Of a stretch of 7,454 bases of DNA, positions 1 through 6,120 are shown piece after piece. The notes below the pieces were generated by a model that saw nothing but the letters and a program-made list of their open reading frames with translations, had not been told where the DNA came from and searched no databases. Position numbers and translations under genes: made by a program. The stretch comes from Novosphingobium sp. UBA1948 (lineage in GTDB: Bacteria; Pseudomonadota; Alphaproteobacteria; Sphingomonadales; Sphingomonadaceae): positions 29,539 through 36,992 of the forward strand of contig DDES01000239.1 of assembly GCA_002336765.1 (NCBI GenBank). The letters are read 5' to 3'. Position 1 is the stretch's first letter, and each line of letters begins with the position of its first letter.

Positions 1-17
1 CGGCGTCGCCGCCGGTA

Positions 18-722
<705 letters not shown>

Positions 723-832
723 TGAATAAGTCCCCTGCTCTTGATGCAGTGCAGCGTAGCCCTCCGCTGCGGCGCTGCTAAACGAGGACGCATCCGAAAT
801 GGGGTGTTCGACTTCCAACCTGTTGGGAGCGG

Positions 833-885
833 GGCAAAGTATGGCGGCGAAAGATCTGGCTTGTTCGCGGCGCCTAGACTTTGCC
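833..885 (-). promoter_or_regulatory. Long stem-loop in the putative leader of the sugar transferase
   Basis: The 53-base segment folds back on itself in three nested helices: 833-840 with 878-885 (8 bp, GGCAAAGT/ACTTTGCC), 843-846 with 871-874 (4 bp, GGCG/CGCC) and 847-851 with 864-868 (5 bp, GCGAA/TTCGC). They are separated by small internal loops, with a 12-base apical loop. That is 17 Watson-Crick pairs. In the minus-strand transcript no U-run follows, so it does not look like an ordinary terminator for the sugar transferase direction. On the plus strand a T-rich tract (TTATCTTTTCTT) follows, which could stop antisense transcription. It lies 110 bases upstream of the preferred start, or 14 bases upstream of the TTG alternative. 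Role unknown. Confidence 0.5.
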
Positions 886-964
886 TTATCTTTTCTTGGG
901 CAGGTAATGCTTGGAAAAACGGGGCTTTGCGCGGGGCGTTGGGAATGGCGCCTCCGCCTTTATC

Positions 965-984
965 GCTAGGGGCATACGCCTAGC
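965..984. repeat. Small inverted repeat (hairpin)
   Basis: GCTAGG at 965-970 pairs with CCTAGC at 979-984, leaving an 8-base loop. An alternative fold with a GG bulge pairs GCTA and GGC with GCC and TAGC around ATAC. There is no T-run on either side, so a terminator role is not supported. It may be part of the control region of the sugar transferase. Confidence 0.35.
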
Positions 985-988
985 TCCA

Positions 989-1006
989 CGCTCCGATCTG
1001 GAGGCG
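989..1006. repeat. Small inverted repeat with one bulged base
   Basis: CGCTCC (989-994) pairs with GGAGGCG (1000-1006), with one G bulged and a 5-base loop. It lies between the hairpin at 965-984 and the dyad at 1019-1036. No T-run follows on either strand. It could arise by chance in GC-rich DNA. Confidence 0.25.
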
Positions 1007-1011
1007 AATTG

Positions 1012-1019
1012 TTAACCAT
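1012..1019 (+). promoter_or_regulatory. CtrA-like half-site (TTAACCAT)
   Basis: TTAACCAT is a known form of the alphaproteobacterial CtrA half-motif, from knowledge of the family. Here it abuts and shares one base with the 8+8 dyad at 1019-1036. The second TTAA expected seven bases downstream is absent (TGCA is there), so this would be a half-site only. The assignment is tentative. Confidence 0.3.
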
Positions 1020-1036
1020 TTGTGCAGTTGCACAAA
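1019..1036. promoter_or_regulatory. Perfect 8+8 dyad, candidate operator
   Basis: TTTGTGCA-GT-TGCACAAA is a perfect inverted repeat with a 2-base centre. The tight centre makes a hairpin unlikely and suggests a site for a dimeric DNA-binding protein. It lies 11 bases beyond the end of the hydrolase gene and upstream of the sugar transferase, so it could control the latter. The regulator is not identifiable from sequence. Confidence 0.4.
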
Positions 1037-1047
1037 AATTAGCCCGC

Positions 1048-2052
1048 CTATTGAGAAGGGAGCGCGTAGGAACCGCTGCGGCGGCGCTGGTTTGGGAAAA
1101 AGCTGCGCGGAGTCGATTCGGCAGCCGGAGGCGCAGTAGCCTCGCGCTGGCCTTCGCGCGGGGCGCTGTGATCGGCCACGGCTGCGGCTGGCGTTGGTTT
1201 CGCTGCCTCGCCGCCATGCAGGCCGACCAGCGGCGCAGGCTCGATCCGCGCCACCACAGGCAGTGGTGAGGGTTCGGTGCTAGGTAGGGCGGGGGCAAGC
1301 TTGGCCACACTTTCGGGCCATGCGCCATAGCTTGAGGGCGGGCGATAGAACACGTGGTGGCTGATGATCGCCACCTTGCGCATTTCCTTGGCCCACAGCG
1401 GCACGATGGTGGTGGTGTGGTAATGCGTGGCCTGACCCGCCACTGGCGAGATCGCGCCATGCAGCACCGCCTCTGCCACGGCATGCGCGCGGGCCAGCCC
1501 TGCCGGATCGGGTTTGCGCCGTGTCGAACCATCGCAGGCGAAGGTGAACTGGCAGGCGAAAGGCTTGTCCGCGCCTTCATAGACCACGCCGCACACCGTC
1601 TTGGGATAGCGCGGATGGCGCAGCCGGTTGAGGATCACCTGCGCCACCGCGCGCTGGCCAACCTCGGGCTCGCTCGCCGCCTCGTAATAGATGGCATTGG
1701 TCATGCATTGCGTGGCGGCGGCCATATCCTCCGCCGAAAGCCACATTGGCAGGAAGGCGGGTGGCAGGGGGTTCACCCGTTCGAGCGGGCTGGCCAAATT
1801 GATGGCGATGGCCTGATCGGGGGTGAGCGCCTGCTTGGCAAAGGGCAGATAGGTTTCAATGGGCAGATCACCGCCCACGGTCACAGCGTCAGGTGTGCGG
1901 GTATAGATGCCATCATAGCGGCCCAGCCCCGCAAAATCCTCCTCCGCGCCCCACATCGCCCACATGGCGCCCGCACCCGCCAGCAACGCCAGCAGGCCGA
2001 ATGCGAAAGCGGGAACGCGCGAGAGGTGGACGGGGTGCAGCATCGGGGCCAT
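1048..2052 (-). CDS. Membrane-anchored cell wall hydrolase, SleB/Hydrolase_2 family
   Basis: A predicted peptidoglycan-cleaving enzyme of the SleB (Hydrolase_2) family, held in the inner membrane and facing the periplasm. It has 334 residues: a signal anchor at about 13-33, a linker with no recognised domain (34-105), and the hydrolase domain at about 106-240. Within the domain are CMTNAIYYEAASE (116-128, with the probable catalytic Glu124), AQVILNRLRHPRYP (137-150), CQFTFACDG (167-175), ATHYHT (208-213) and HVFYRP (233-238). A Pro/Ala-rich tail of about 90 residues follows and ends in a basic patch; it may be a disordered wall-reaching segment. The ATG at 2052 has AGAGA touching it; the ATG at 2043 has the same AGAGA nine bases away and may be the real start, shortening the protein by three residues. 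It has its own upstream region and lies between polysaccharide genes, suggesting envelope remodelling. Family assignment is firm; bond specificity (lytic transglycosylase or amidase) is not. Confidence 0.9.
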   Translation of the reverse strand: MAPMLHPVHLSRVPAFAFGLLALLAGAGAMWAMWGAEEDFAGLGRYDGIYTRTPDAVTVGGDLPIETYLPFAKQALTPDQAIAINLASPLERVNPLPPAFLPMWLSAEDMAAATQCMTNAIYYEAASEPEVGQRAVAQVILNRLRHPRYPKTVCGVVYEGADKPFACQFTFACDGSTRRKPDPAGLARAHAVAEAVLHGAISPVAGQATHYHTTTIVPLWAKEMRKVAIISHHVFYRPPSSYGAWPESVAKLAPALPSTEPSPLPVVARIEPAPLVGLHGGEAAKPTPAAAVADHSAPREGQREATAPPAAESTPRSFFPNQRRRSGSYALPSQ

Positions 2053-2097
2053 TCTCTACGCGCTGATACGGAGGCAATACAGCCAAAGTGCCACGGA

Positions 2098-2117
2098 TTT
2101 GGTGGAATTCCACGAAA
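2098..2117. promoter_or_regulatory. Near-perfect 20-base dyad upstream of the hydrolase
   Basis: TTTGGTGGAATTCCACGAAA is symmetric except for one G/G pair on each side of the inner 12-base perfect palindrome GTGGAATTCCAC (2102-2113). It sits about 45-65 bases upstream of the hydrolase start at 2052, where an operator or activator site would be expected, and overlaps the outer arm of the wecBC terminator by two bases. I do not recognise the cognate regulator. Confidence 0.4.
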
Positions 2118-2147
2118 ACGCCCCGCCTTTTGAGGGACGGGGCGTTT
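2116..2147 (-). terminator. Rho-independent terminator of wecBC
   Basis: AAACGCCCCG (2116-2125) pairs perfectly with CGGGGCGTTT (2138-2147), a 10-bp GC-rich stem with a 12-base loop that may close further through CCT/AGG. Read on the minus strand, the stem is followed by TTTT (then CG), and it begins 27 bases after the wecC stop codon. It therefore fits as the end of the wecB-wecC transcript. The plus-strand face also carries TTT, but no plus-strand gene ends here. Confidence 0.85.
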
Positions 2148-2173
2148 CCGGTTGGAACTCTTGGGCTGGTGGA

Positions 2174-3475
2174 TTACCCGACCAGTCGCAGGCCTTCGGG
2201 CGCCGCTTCGCCCGCTTTGGGCTGGTCGGGCCAGATGCCGCGCGTGTCATAAACGGTCTTGCCCGCGCGCTCGGCCAGCGGGACGTGGCGGAACATGTCA
2301 TGGTCCACCAGTACCAGCAGGATGTCGCATTCCTCCAGCGCCTCGTCGAGGTCGATCTGGAGCGCGCCGGTGCCGTCGAATTCACGCGGAAGCTGCGTGG
2401 CATAGGGCTCGACGATGCTGAGGCGCTCGCCATATTTGCGGGCTAGCGTGGCGGCCACAAGACGGGCGGGGCTTTCGCGGAAATCGTCGATATTGGCCTT
2501 GAAGGCGAGGCCCAGTGCTGCAATGCGCGCGGTGGGATGGGCGGCGATGATCTCGTCGGCCTTGGCAATCACATGGTGGATCTTGCCGTCGTTCACCCCG
2601 CGCGCGGTACGGATCAGCGGGGTTTCCTGCGGCGCGCTGGCCACGATGAACCACGGATCGACCGCGATGCAGTGGCCGCCGACACCCGGGCCGGGCTGAA
2701 GGATGTTCACGCGCGGATGGCGGTTGGCCAGCTTGATGACCTCCCACACATCGAGGCCCATCTTGTCGGCCACGATGGAGAGTTCATTGGCAAAGGCGAT
2801 ATTGACGTCGCGATAGGCGTTTTCGACCAGCTTGGTCATTTCCGCGCTGCGGGCATCGGTGGCGATGCACTGGCCGCGCACGAAGAGCTTGTAGAAGCCC
2901 ACGGCCTTGCGGGCGCAACGGGGCGTGATGCCGCCGATCGAGCGGTCATTCTCGGTCAGCTCGTGCAGGATGCGGCCGGGCAGAACGCGCTCGGGGCAAT
3001 AGGCGATCGAGATGTCAGGAATTTCGCGCGTCACGCCCGGAATCTTGAGATCGGGGCGTTCGGCGGCGAAGAGATCGCGGATCTGCTCGGTGGTGCCGAC
3101 CGGCGACGTCGATTCGAGGATCACGATGTCGCCCGCCTTGAGCACCGGCGCGATGGAGCGCGCGGCGGTCAGCACATAGGACACATCCGGCTCATGGTTC
3201 GGGCCGAAGGGTGTGGGCACGGCAATCACGAACACGTCGGCCGGATCCACGGTGAGCGAGGCCGAGAGCAGCCCGCGTTTCACCACCGCTTGCACGAGGC
3301 CGTCCAGATCGACTTCCTCGATATGGATCTCGCCGCGGTTGATCGTTTCAACGACCGACGGCGTCACATCCACGCCGCGCACGCGGCAGCCCGCACGGGC
3401 GACAATGGCGGCGGTAGGGAGGCCGATATAACCCAGCCCGACGACGCAAACGTCAGGCTTCTTGTCCGATTTCAT
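2174..3475 (-). CDS. wecC: UDP-N-acetyl-D-mannosamine dehydrogenase WecC
   Basis: Oxidises UDP-ManNAc twice at C6, with NAD, to UDP-ManNAcA, in the cytoplasm, as a precursor for a surface glycan. With the ATG at 3475 it is 433 residues. It has the Rossmann motif GLGYIG (13-18), VPTPFGPNHEPD (87-98), ESTSPVG (121-127), YCPERVLPG (159-167), the catalytic region EMTKLVENAYRDVNIAFANE (212-231, Lys215 and Asn219), GVGGHCIAVDPWF (264-276, catalytic Cys269) and FKANIDDFRESPA (325-337). The long stretch NRHPRVNILQPGPGVGGHC is characteristic of WecC rather than other UDP-sugar dehydrogenases. An extra tail of about 18 residues follows the usual DTRGIW end. A TTG two codons upstream (3481) is an alternative start; GGAG (CTCC at 3486-3489) lies 4 bases from it and 10 from the ATG. 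The gene overlaps the end of wecB by 23 bases, implying translational coupling. It ends ahead of a clear terminator. Confidence 0.96.
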   Translation of the reverse strand: MKSDKKPDVCVVGLGYIGLPTAAIVARAGCRVRGVDVTPSVVETINRGEIHIEEVDLDGLVQAVVKRGLLSASLTVDPADVFVIAVPTPFGPNHEPDVSYVLTAARSIAPVLKAGDIVILESTSPVGTTEQIRDLFAAERPDLKIPGVTREIPDISIAYCPERVLPGRILHELTENDRSIGGITPRCARKAVGFYKLFVRGQCIATDARSAEMTKLVENAYRDVNIAFANELSIVADKMGLDVWEVIKLANRHPRVNILQPGPGVGGHCIAVDPWFIVASAPQETPLIRTARGVNDGKIHHVIAKADEIIAAHPTARIAALGLAFKANIDDFRESPARLVAATLARKYGERLSIVEPYATQLPREFDGTGALQIDLDEALEECDILLVLVDHDMFRHVPLAERAGKTVYDTRGIWPDQPKAGEAAPEGLRLVG

Positions 3476-4595
3476 GCCCAATCAACTCCACGATACGGCG
3501 CGCGGACTGCCCGTCTCCAAACGGATTGTGGGCGCGCGCCATGCTGTCGTAGGCAGCCTTATCGTCGAGAAGGTTGAAGATTTCGGAAACGATGCGGGCA
3601 GAATCGGTACCCACCAGCTTGGCGGTGCCCGCCTCCACGCCCTCGGGGCGCTCGGTTGTCTCGCGCATCACCAGCACCGGCTTGCCAAGGGCAGGGGCTT
3701 CTTCCTGCACGCCGCCCGAATCGGTCAGCATGATCTCGGCAATCGAGAGCAGGCGCGCGAAATGCGGATAGTCGAGCGGCTCGATCAGTGCGACATTGTC
3801 CAGCCCTGCCAGCGCGGTGTTCATCACCGCGCGCACATTGGGGTTCAAATGGACGGGGAAGATGATGGCCGTGTCGGGGCGCTCGGCAATTTGGCGGATA
3901 GCGCTGGCGATATTCTCCATACCCTCGCCGAAATTCTCGCGGCGGTGGCTGGTGACGCCGATGATGCGTTTGCCCGCAAAGCGGGCTTCCAGATCGGCCA
4001 GACCGCCCGCCAGCTCGGGGTTGGCCCGGGTTTTCTCACCCACCCACAGCAGCGCGTCGATCACTGTGTTGCCGGTCACATGCACACGGTCCGCCGCGAC
4101 ATTCTCGCGCAGCAGGGCCGCCTCGCTGGTGGTTGTCGGCGCGAAATGCAAGGACGCGATGGCGCCGATGATCTTGCGGTTTACCTCTTCGGGCCACGGA
4201 TGATAGATATTGCCCGAGCGCAGGCCCGCCTCGACATGATCGACCGGAATCTTGCGGTAATAGGCGGCCAGCGCGCCCGCCATGGCCGTGGCGGTGTCGC
4301 CCTGCACCATCACGCGGGCGGGCTGCTCGGCGTCCATCACGCGGCCCAGTTCGGTGATCAGGGCGGCGGTCAGCCCGTCCAGCGTCTGGTTCGGGCGCAT
4401 CAGGTCAAGGTCGTGATCGGGCGTGATGCCGGCAATCTCCAGCACCTGATCCAGCATGCCGCGATGCTGGGCCGACACACAGACCACCGGCTTGAACCGT
4501 GCATCCCCCTCCAGCGCCGCCACCACGGGGAACAGCTTGATCGCCTCGGGGCGGGTGCCGAAAATGACGAGGATTTTAGCGGGCGTCTGGGTCAT
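3453..4595 (-). CDS. wecB: Non-hydrolysing UDP-N-acetylglucosamine 2-epimerase WecB
   Basis: Interconverts UDP-GlcNAc and UDP-ManNAc in the cytoplasm and supplies the substrate of the next gene, wecC. With the ATG at 4595 it is 380 residues, close to the roughly 376 of E. coli WecB. Visible motifs are VIFGTRPEAIK (10-20), VCVSAQHRGMLDQVLE (38-53), VQGDTATAMA (97-106, Asp100), HVEAGLRSG (120-128, Glu122), PWPEEVNR (133-140), GNTVIDALL (175-183), TSHRRENFG (215-223, His217), PVHLNPNVR, and LTDSGGVQEEAPALGKPVLVMRETTERPE in the C-terminal UDP-binding half. All known active-site positions of the family appear conserved. The frame extends to an ATG at 4628, but that codon has GAGAG touching it, while the ATG at 4595 has AAGAG seven bases upstream and begins right before the conserved core, so I chose 4595. 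It is first in the wecB-wecC operon, transcribed away from the divergent dehydrogenase gene. Confidence 0.96.
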   Translation of the reverse strand: MTQTPAKILVIFGTRPEAIKLFPVVAALEGDARFKPVVCVSAQHRGMLDQVLEIAGITPDHDLDLMRPNQTLDGLTAALITELGRVMDAEQPARVMVQGDTATAMAGALAAYYRKIPVDHVEAGLRSGNIYHPWPEEVNRKIIGAIASLHFAPTTTSEAALLRENVAADRVHVTGNTVIDALLWVGEKTRANPELAGGLADLEARFAGKRIIGVTSHRRENFGEGMENIASAIRQIAERPDTAIIFPVHLNPNVRAVMNTALAGLDNVALIEPLDYPHFARLLSIAEIMLTDSGGVQEEAPALGKPVLVMRETTERPEGVEAGTAKLVGTDSARIVSEIFNLLDDKAAYDSMARAHNPFGDGQSARRIVELIGHEIGQEA

Positions 4596-4647
4596 CGAGC
4601 TACTCTTGGCGGTGAATCTGTCGGTCATCTCTCATAATTGTCAGGTG

Positions 4648-4662
4648 TTAACCGGCTTATAA
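4648..4662 (+). promoter_or_regulatory. CtrA-like site in the divergent control region (TTAA-N7-ATAA)
   Basis: TTAACCGGCTTATAA matches the alphaproteobacterial CtrA consensus TTAA-N7-TTAA at seven of eight fixed positions. It overlaps the palindromic CTTATAAG (4656-4663), the most -10-like sequence in the gap between wecB and the dehydrogenase gene. Read leftward, TTATAA has a poor -35 match (GTGAAG) 17 bases upstream. Read rightward, TTGTCA (4638-4643) is only 13-14 bases away. The promoter assignment is therefore weak and rests on position and AT content. Confidence 0.3.
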
Positions 4663-4710
4663 GAGCCTGTGGACTATCCCTTCACGCGAAATTCGCATCA
4701 CGCGCCGCCA

Positions 4711-4717
4711 GAGGGGG
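4711..4717 (+). promoter_or_regulatory. Shine-Dalgarno sequence that fixes a TTG start
   Basis: GAGGGGG lies six bases before the TTG at 4724, a good spacing. The in-frame ATG at 4733 would be fifteen bases away, too far for normal initiation. This supports translation of the dehydrogenase from TTG. Confidence 0.7.
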
Positions 4718-4723
4718 CCTAAC

Positions 4724-6058
4724 TTGACCTATATGTATTCCAAGGTTGTGGCAGACAGCGCCGCGCCGGTTGCTTTCGACTCGCATCATGAATCGCGCGC
4801 CACCCGCGTCGTTGTCGTGGGTCTGGGCTATGTTGGTCTGCCGCTGGCGGTGGCGCTGGCGGGCAAGTTCGAAACTGTCGGCCTCGACATTGACGCGCGC
4901 CGCATCGAGGAATTGAACGCTGGCCACGACCGCACCCGCGAGATCGATGCCGACCGCCTTGCGCAGAGCGAACTGGCTTTGGCCAGCGATCCGGCGATCT
5001 GCCCGCCGGCCGATTTCTACATCGTGACCGTGCCTACGCCGATTGACGGCGCCAACCGCCCCGATCTGCGCATGGTGGAAGCCGCCAGCCGCACCGTCGG
5101 CGCCATGCTGCCCGCTGCCGTGGCCGAAGGGCGCGTGCCGGTGGTGGTGTATGAATCGACTGTCTATCCGGGCGTGACCGAGGATATTTGCGGGCCGATC
5201 CTCGAGCAGTATTCTGGCCTCATCTGCGGCAAGGACTTCTTCCTTGGCTATTCGCCGGAGCGCATCAATCCGGGCGACCGCGAGCATACGGTGGACAAGA
5301 TCACCAAGGTTGTGGCGGGCCAGACGCCGGAAATCCTCGACCGCGTGGCGCATCTCTATGGCGCCGTCACCACTGGCGGCACTTTCCGCGCCGCCAGCAT
5401 CAAGGCTGCCGAGGCGGCCAAGGTGATCGAGAACAGCCAGCGCGACATCAACATCGCCTTTATGAACGAGATCGCCCAGATCTTCAAAAAGCTCGATATC
5501 TCGATCTGGGATGTGCTGGCCGCCGCGCGCACCAAGTGGAACTTCCTGCCTTTCGCGCCCGGCCTCGTCGGTGGGCATTGCATTGGCGTTGATCCCTATT
5601 ACCTCTCGCACCGCGCCGAGCAGTTGGGCCTTGATCCGCGCGTGATCCTGTCGGGCCGTGGCATCAATGATTCGATGGCAGGCTGGGTGGCGCGCGAACT
5701 CCACGCCGCGCGCGGAGGCAAGGCAGGCAGCGTGCTGATGCTGGGCCTGACCTTCAAGGAAAACATCCCTGATCTGCGCAATTCCAAGGTCGCAGATCTG
5801 GTTTCCGCGCTGGGGCGCTTGGGCCACGGCGTGACGGTGCATGATCCCCACGCGGATGCCGAGGAAGCCATGCACGAATATGGTATCCCCGTGGTGGCCG
5901 ACGCGCTGGAGCGCAGCTACGACATGGTGGTGCTGGCCGTGCCGCATCAGGATTATGTCGCGCTGGGCGGCGATGCCTTGCGCGGGTTCCTGAACGCGGG
6001 TGGCACTTTGGCCGACCTCAAGGGGATTTGCGGGTCCGCTGCGGACTGGACCCTGTAA
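4724..6058 (+). CDS. tviB: UDP-N-acetylhexosamine 6-dehydrogenase (TviB/WbpO/CapL family)
   Basis: Oxidises UDP-GlcNAc or UDP-GalNAc at C6 to the corresponding UDP-aminouronic acid in the cytoplasm, for a capsule or O-antigen-like glycan. It has 444 residues: an unconserved N-terminal leader of about 27, the NAD motif GLGYVG (33-38), VTVPTPIDGANRPDL (101-115), YESTVYPG (143-150), YSPERINPGDREH (176-188), KAAEAAKVIENSQRDINIAFMNE (227-249, Lys233 and Asn237), NFLPFAPGLVGGHCIGVDPYY (273-293, catalytic Cys286), and FKENIPDLRNSK (344-355) in the UDP-binding part. SPERINPGD together with GGHCIGVDPYY separates this branch from WecC and from UDP-glucose dehydrogenases. The choice between UDP-GlcNAc (TviB, WbpA) and UDP-GalNAc (WbpO) cannot be made by eye, so the symbol is provisional. 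It starts at TTG, supported by GAGGGGG six bases upstream; an ATG three codons later is the alternative. It is divergent from wecB and convergent with the nuclease gene. Confidence 0.93.
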   Translation: MTYMYSKVVADSAAPVAFDSHHESRATRVVVVGLGYVGLPLAVALAGKFETVGLDIDARRIEELNAGHDRTREIDADRLAQSELALASDPAICPPADFYIVTVPTPIDGANRPDLRMVEAASRTVGAMLPAAVAEGRVPVVVYESTVYPGVTEDICGPILEQYSGLICGKDFFLGYSPERINPGDREHTVDKITKVVAGQTPEILDRVAHLYGAVTTGGTFRAASIKAAEAAKVIENSQRDINIAFMNEIAQIFKKLDISIWDVLAAARTKWNFLPFAPGLVGGHCIGVDPYYLSHRAEQLGLDPRVILSGRGINDSMAGWVARELHAARGGKAGSVLMLGLTFKENIPDLRNSKVADLVSALGRLGHGVTVHDPHADAEEAMHEYGIPVVADALERSYDMVVLAVPHQDYVALGGDALRGFLNAGGTLADLKGICGSAADWTL

Positions 6059-6085
6059 TAGGGCTCAAGGGGCATCAGGCTCAAC

Positions 6086-6120
6086 GCGGCGCGGCTGGTC
6101 AGTGGCACCAGTCGCGCCGC
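6086..6120 (+). terminator. 14-bp hairpin at a convergent junction, probable transcription stop
   Basis: Positions 6086-6099 pair with 6107-6120 around a 7-base loop. GCGGCGCG pairs with CGCGCCGC and CTGGT with ACCAG, joined by a position that is a G-U wobble in the plus-strand RNA. The stem begins 27 bases after the dehydrogenase stop codon and includes the last seven codons of the convergent nuclease gene. There is no T-run on either side, so it would have to work without one or together with Rho. Hairpin certain, function inferred. Confidence 0.5.

Larger units (their letters stand above)
723..1047. other. Structured intergenic region between sugar transferase and cell wall hydrolase
   Basis: About 325 bases without a convincing gene (about 230 if the upstream TTG start at 818 is used). 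Short open frames here lack a ribosome binding site and recognisable protein features. The region holds a long stem-loop (833-885), two small hairpins (965-984 and 989-1006) and an 18-base dyad (1019-1036) overlapping a TTAACCAT motif. It must contain any dedicated promoter of the sugar transferase, but I could not pick out a convincing -35/-10 pair by eye. Confidence 0.6.

Noticed and set aside
1..17. Left-edge bases beyond the sugar transferase stop codon
   Set aside because: Too short to assign to any gene or site.
723..818. N-terminal extension of the sugar transferase from TTG 818
   Set aside because: No spaced ribosome binding site at 818, lower third-position GC, and a better ATG with AGGGGA at 722. 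It remains possible.
1019..1036. Rho-independent terminator after the hydrolase
   Set aside because: The dyad has only a two-base centre, few G/C pairs and no T-run on the minus strand, so it fits an operator better than a terminator.
2065..2096. Sigma-54-like promoter (TGGCAC...TTGC on the minus strand) upstream of the hydrolase
   Set aside because: The spacing is wrong: the GC element is not where the fixed 10-base gap between GG and GC requires it, which reads GT instead.
2537..3577. 346-residue open frame on the plus strand, opposite wecC
   Set aside because: Shadow of wecC, rich in Asp, His and Arg as expected for antisense frames of GC-rich genes.
3462..4637. 391-residue open frame on the plus strand, opposite wecB
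   Set aside because: It is the antisense shadow of a confidently identified gene. High GC third-position bias keeps the opposite frame open, and the translation is His/Arg/Gly-rich with no known domain.
4682..5947. 421-residue open frame on the minus strand, opposite the TviB-type dehydrogenase
   Set aside because: Antisense shadow, low-complexity composition, no ribosome binding site or domain. The plus-strand frame has all catalytic motifs.
6062..6084. Direct repeat GGCTCAA, two copies sixteen bases apart
   Set aside because: Seven bases is short and there is no sign of an attachment site, insertion or function.
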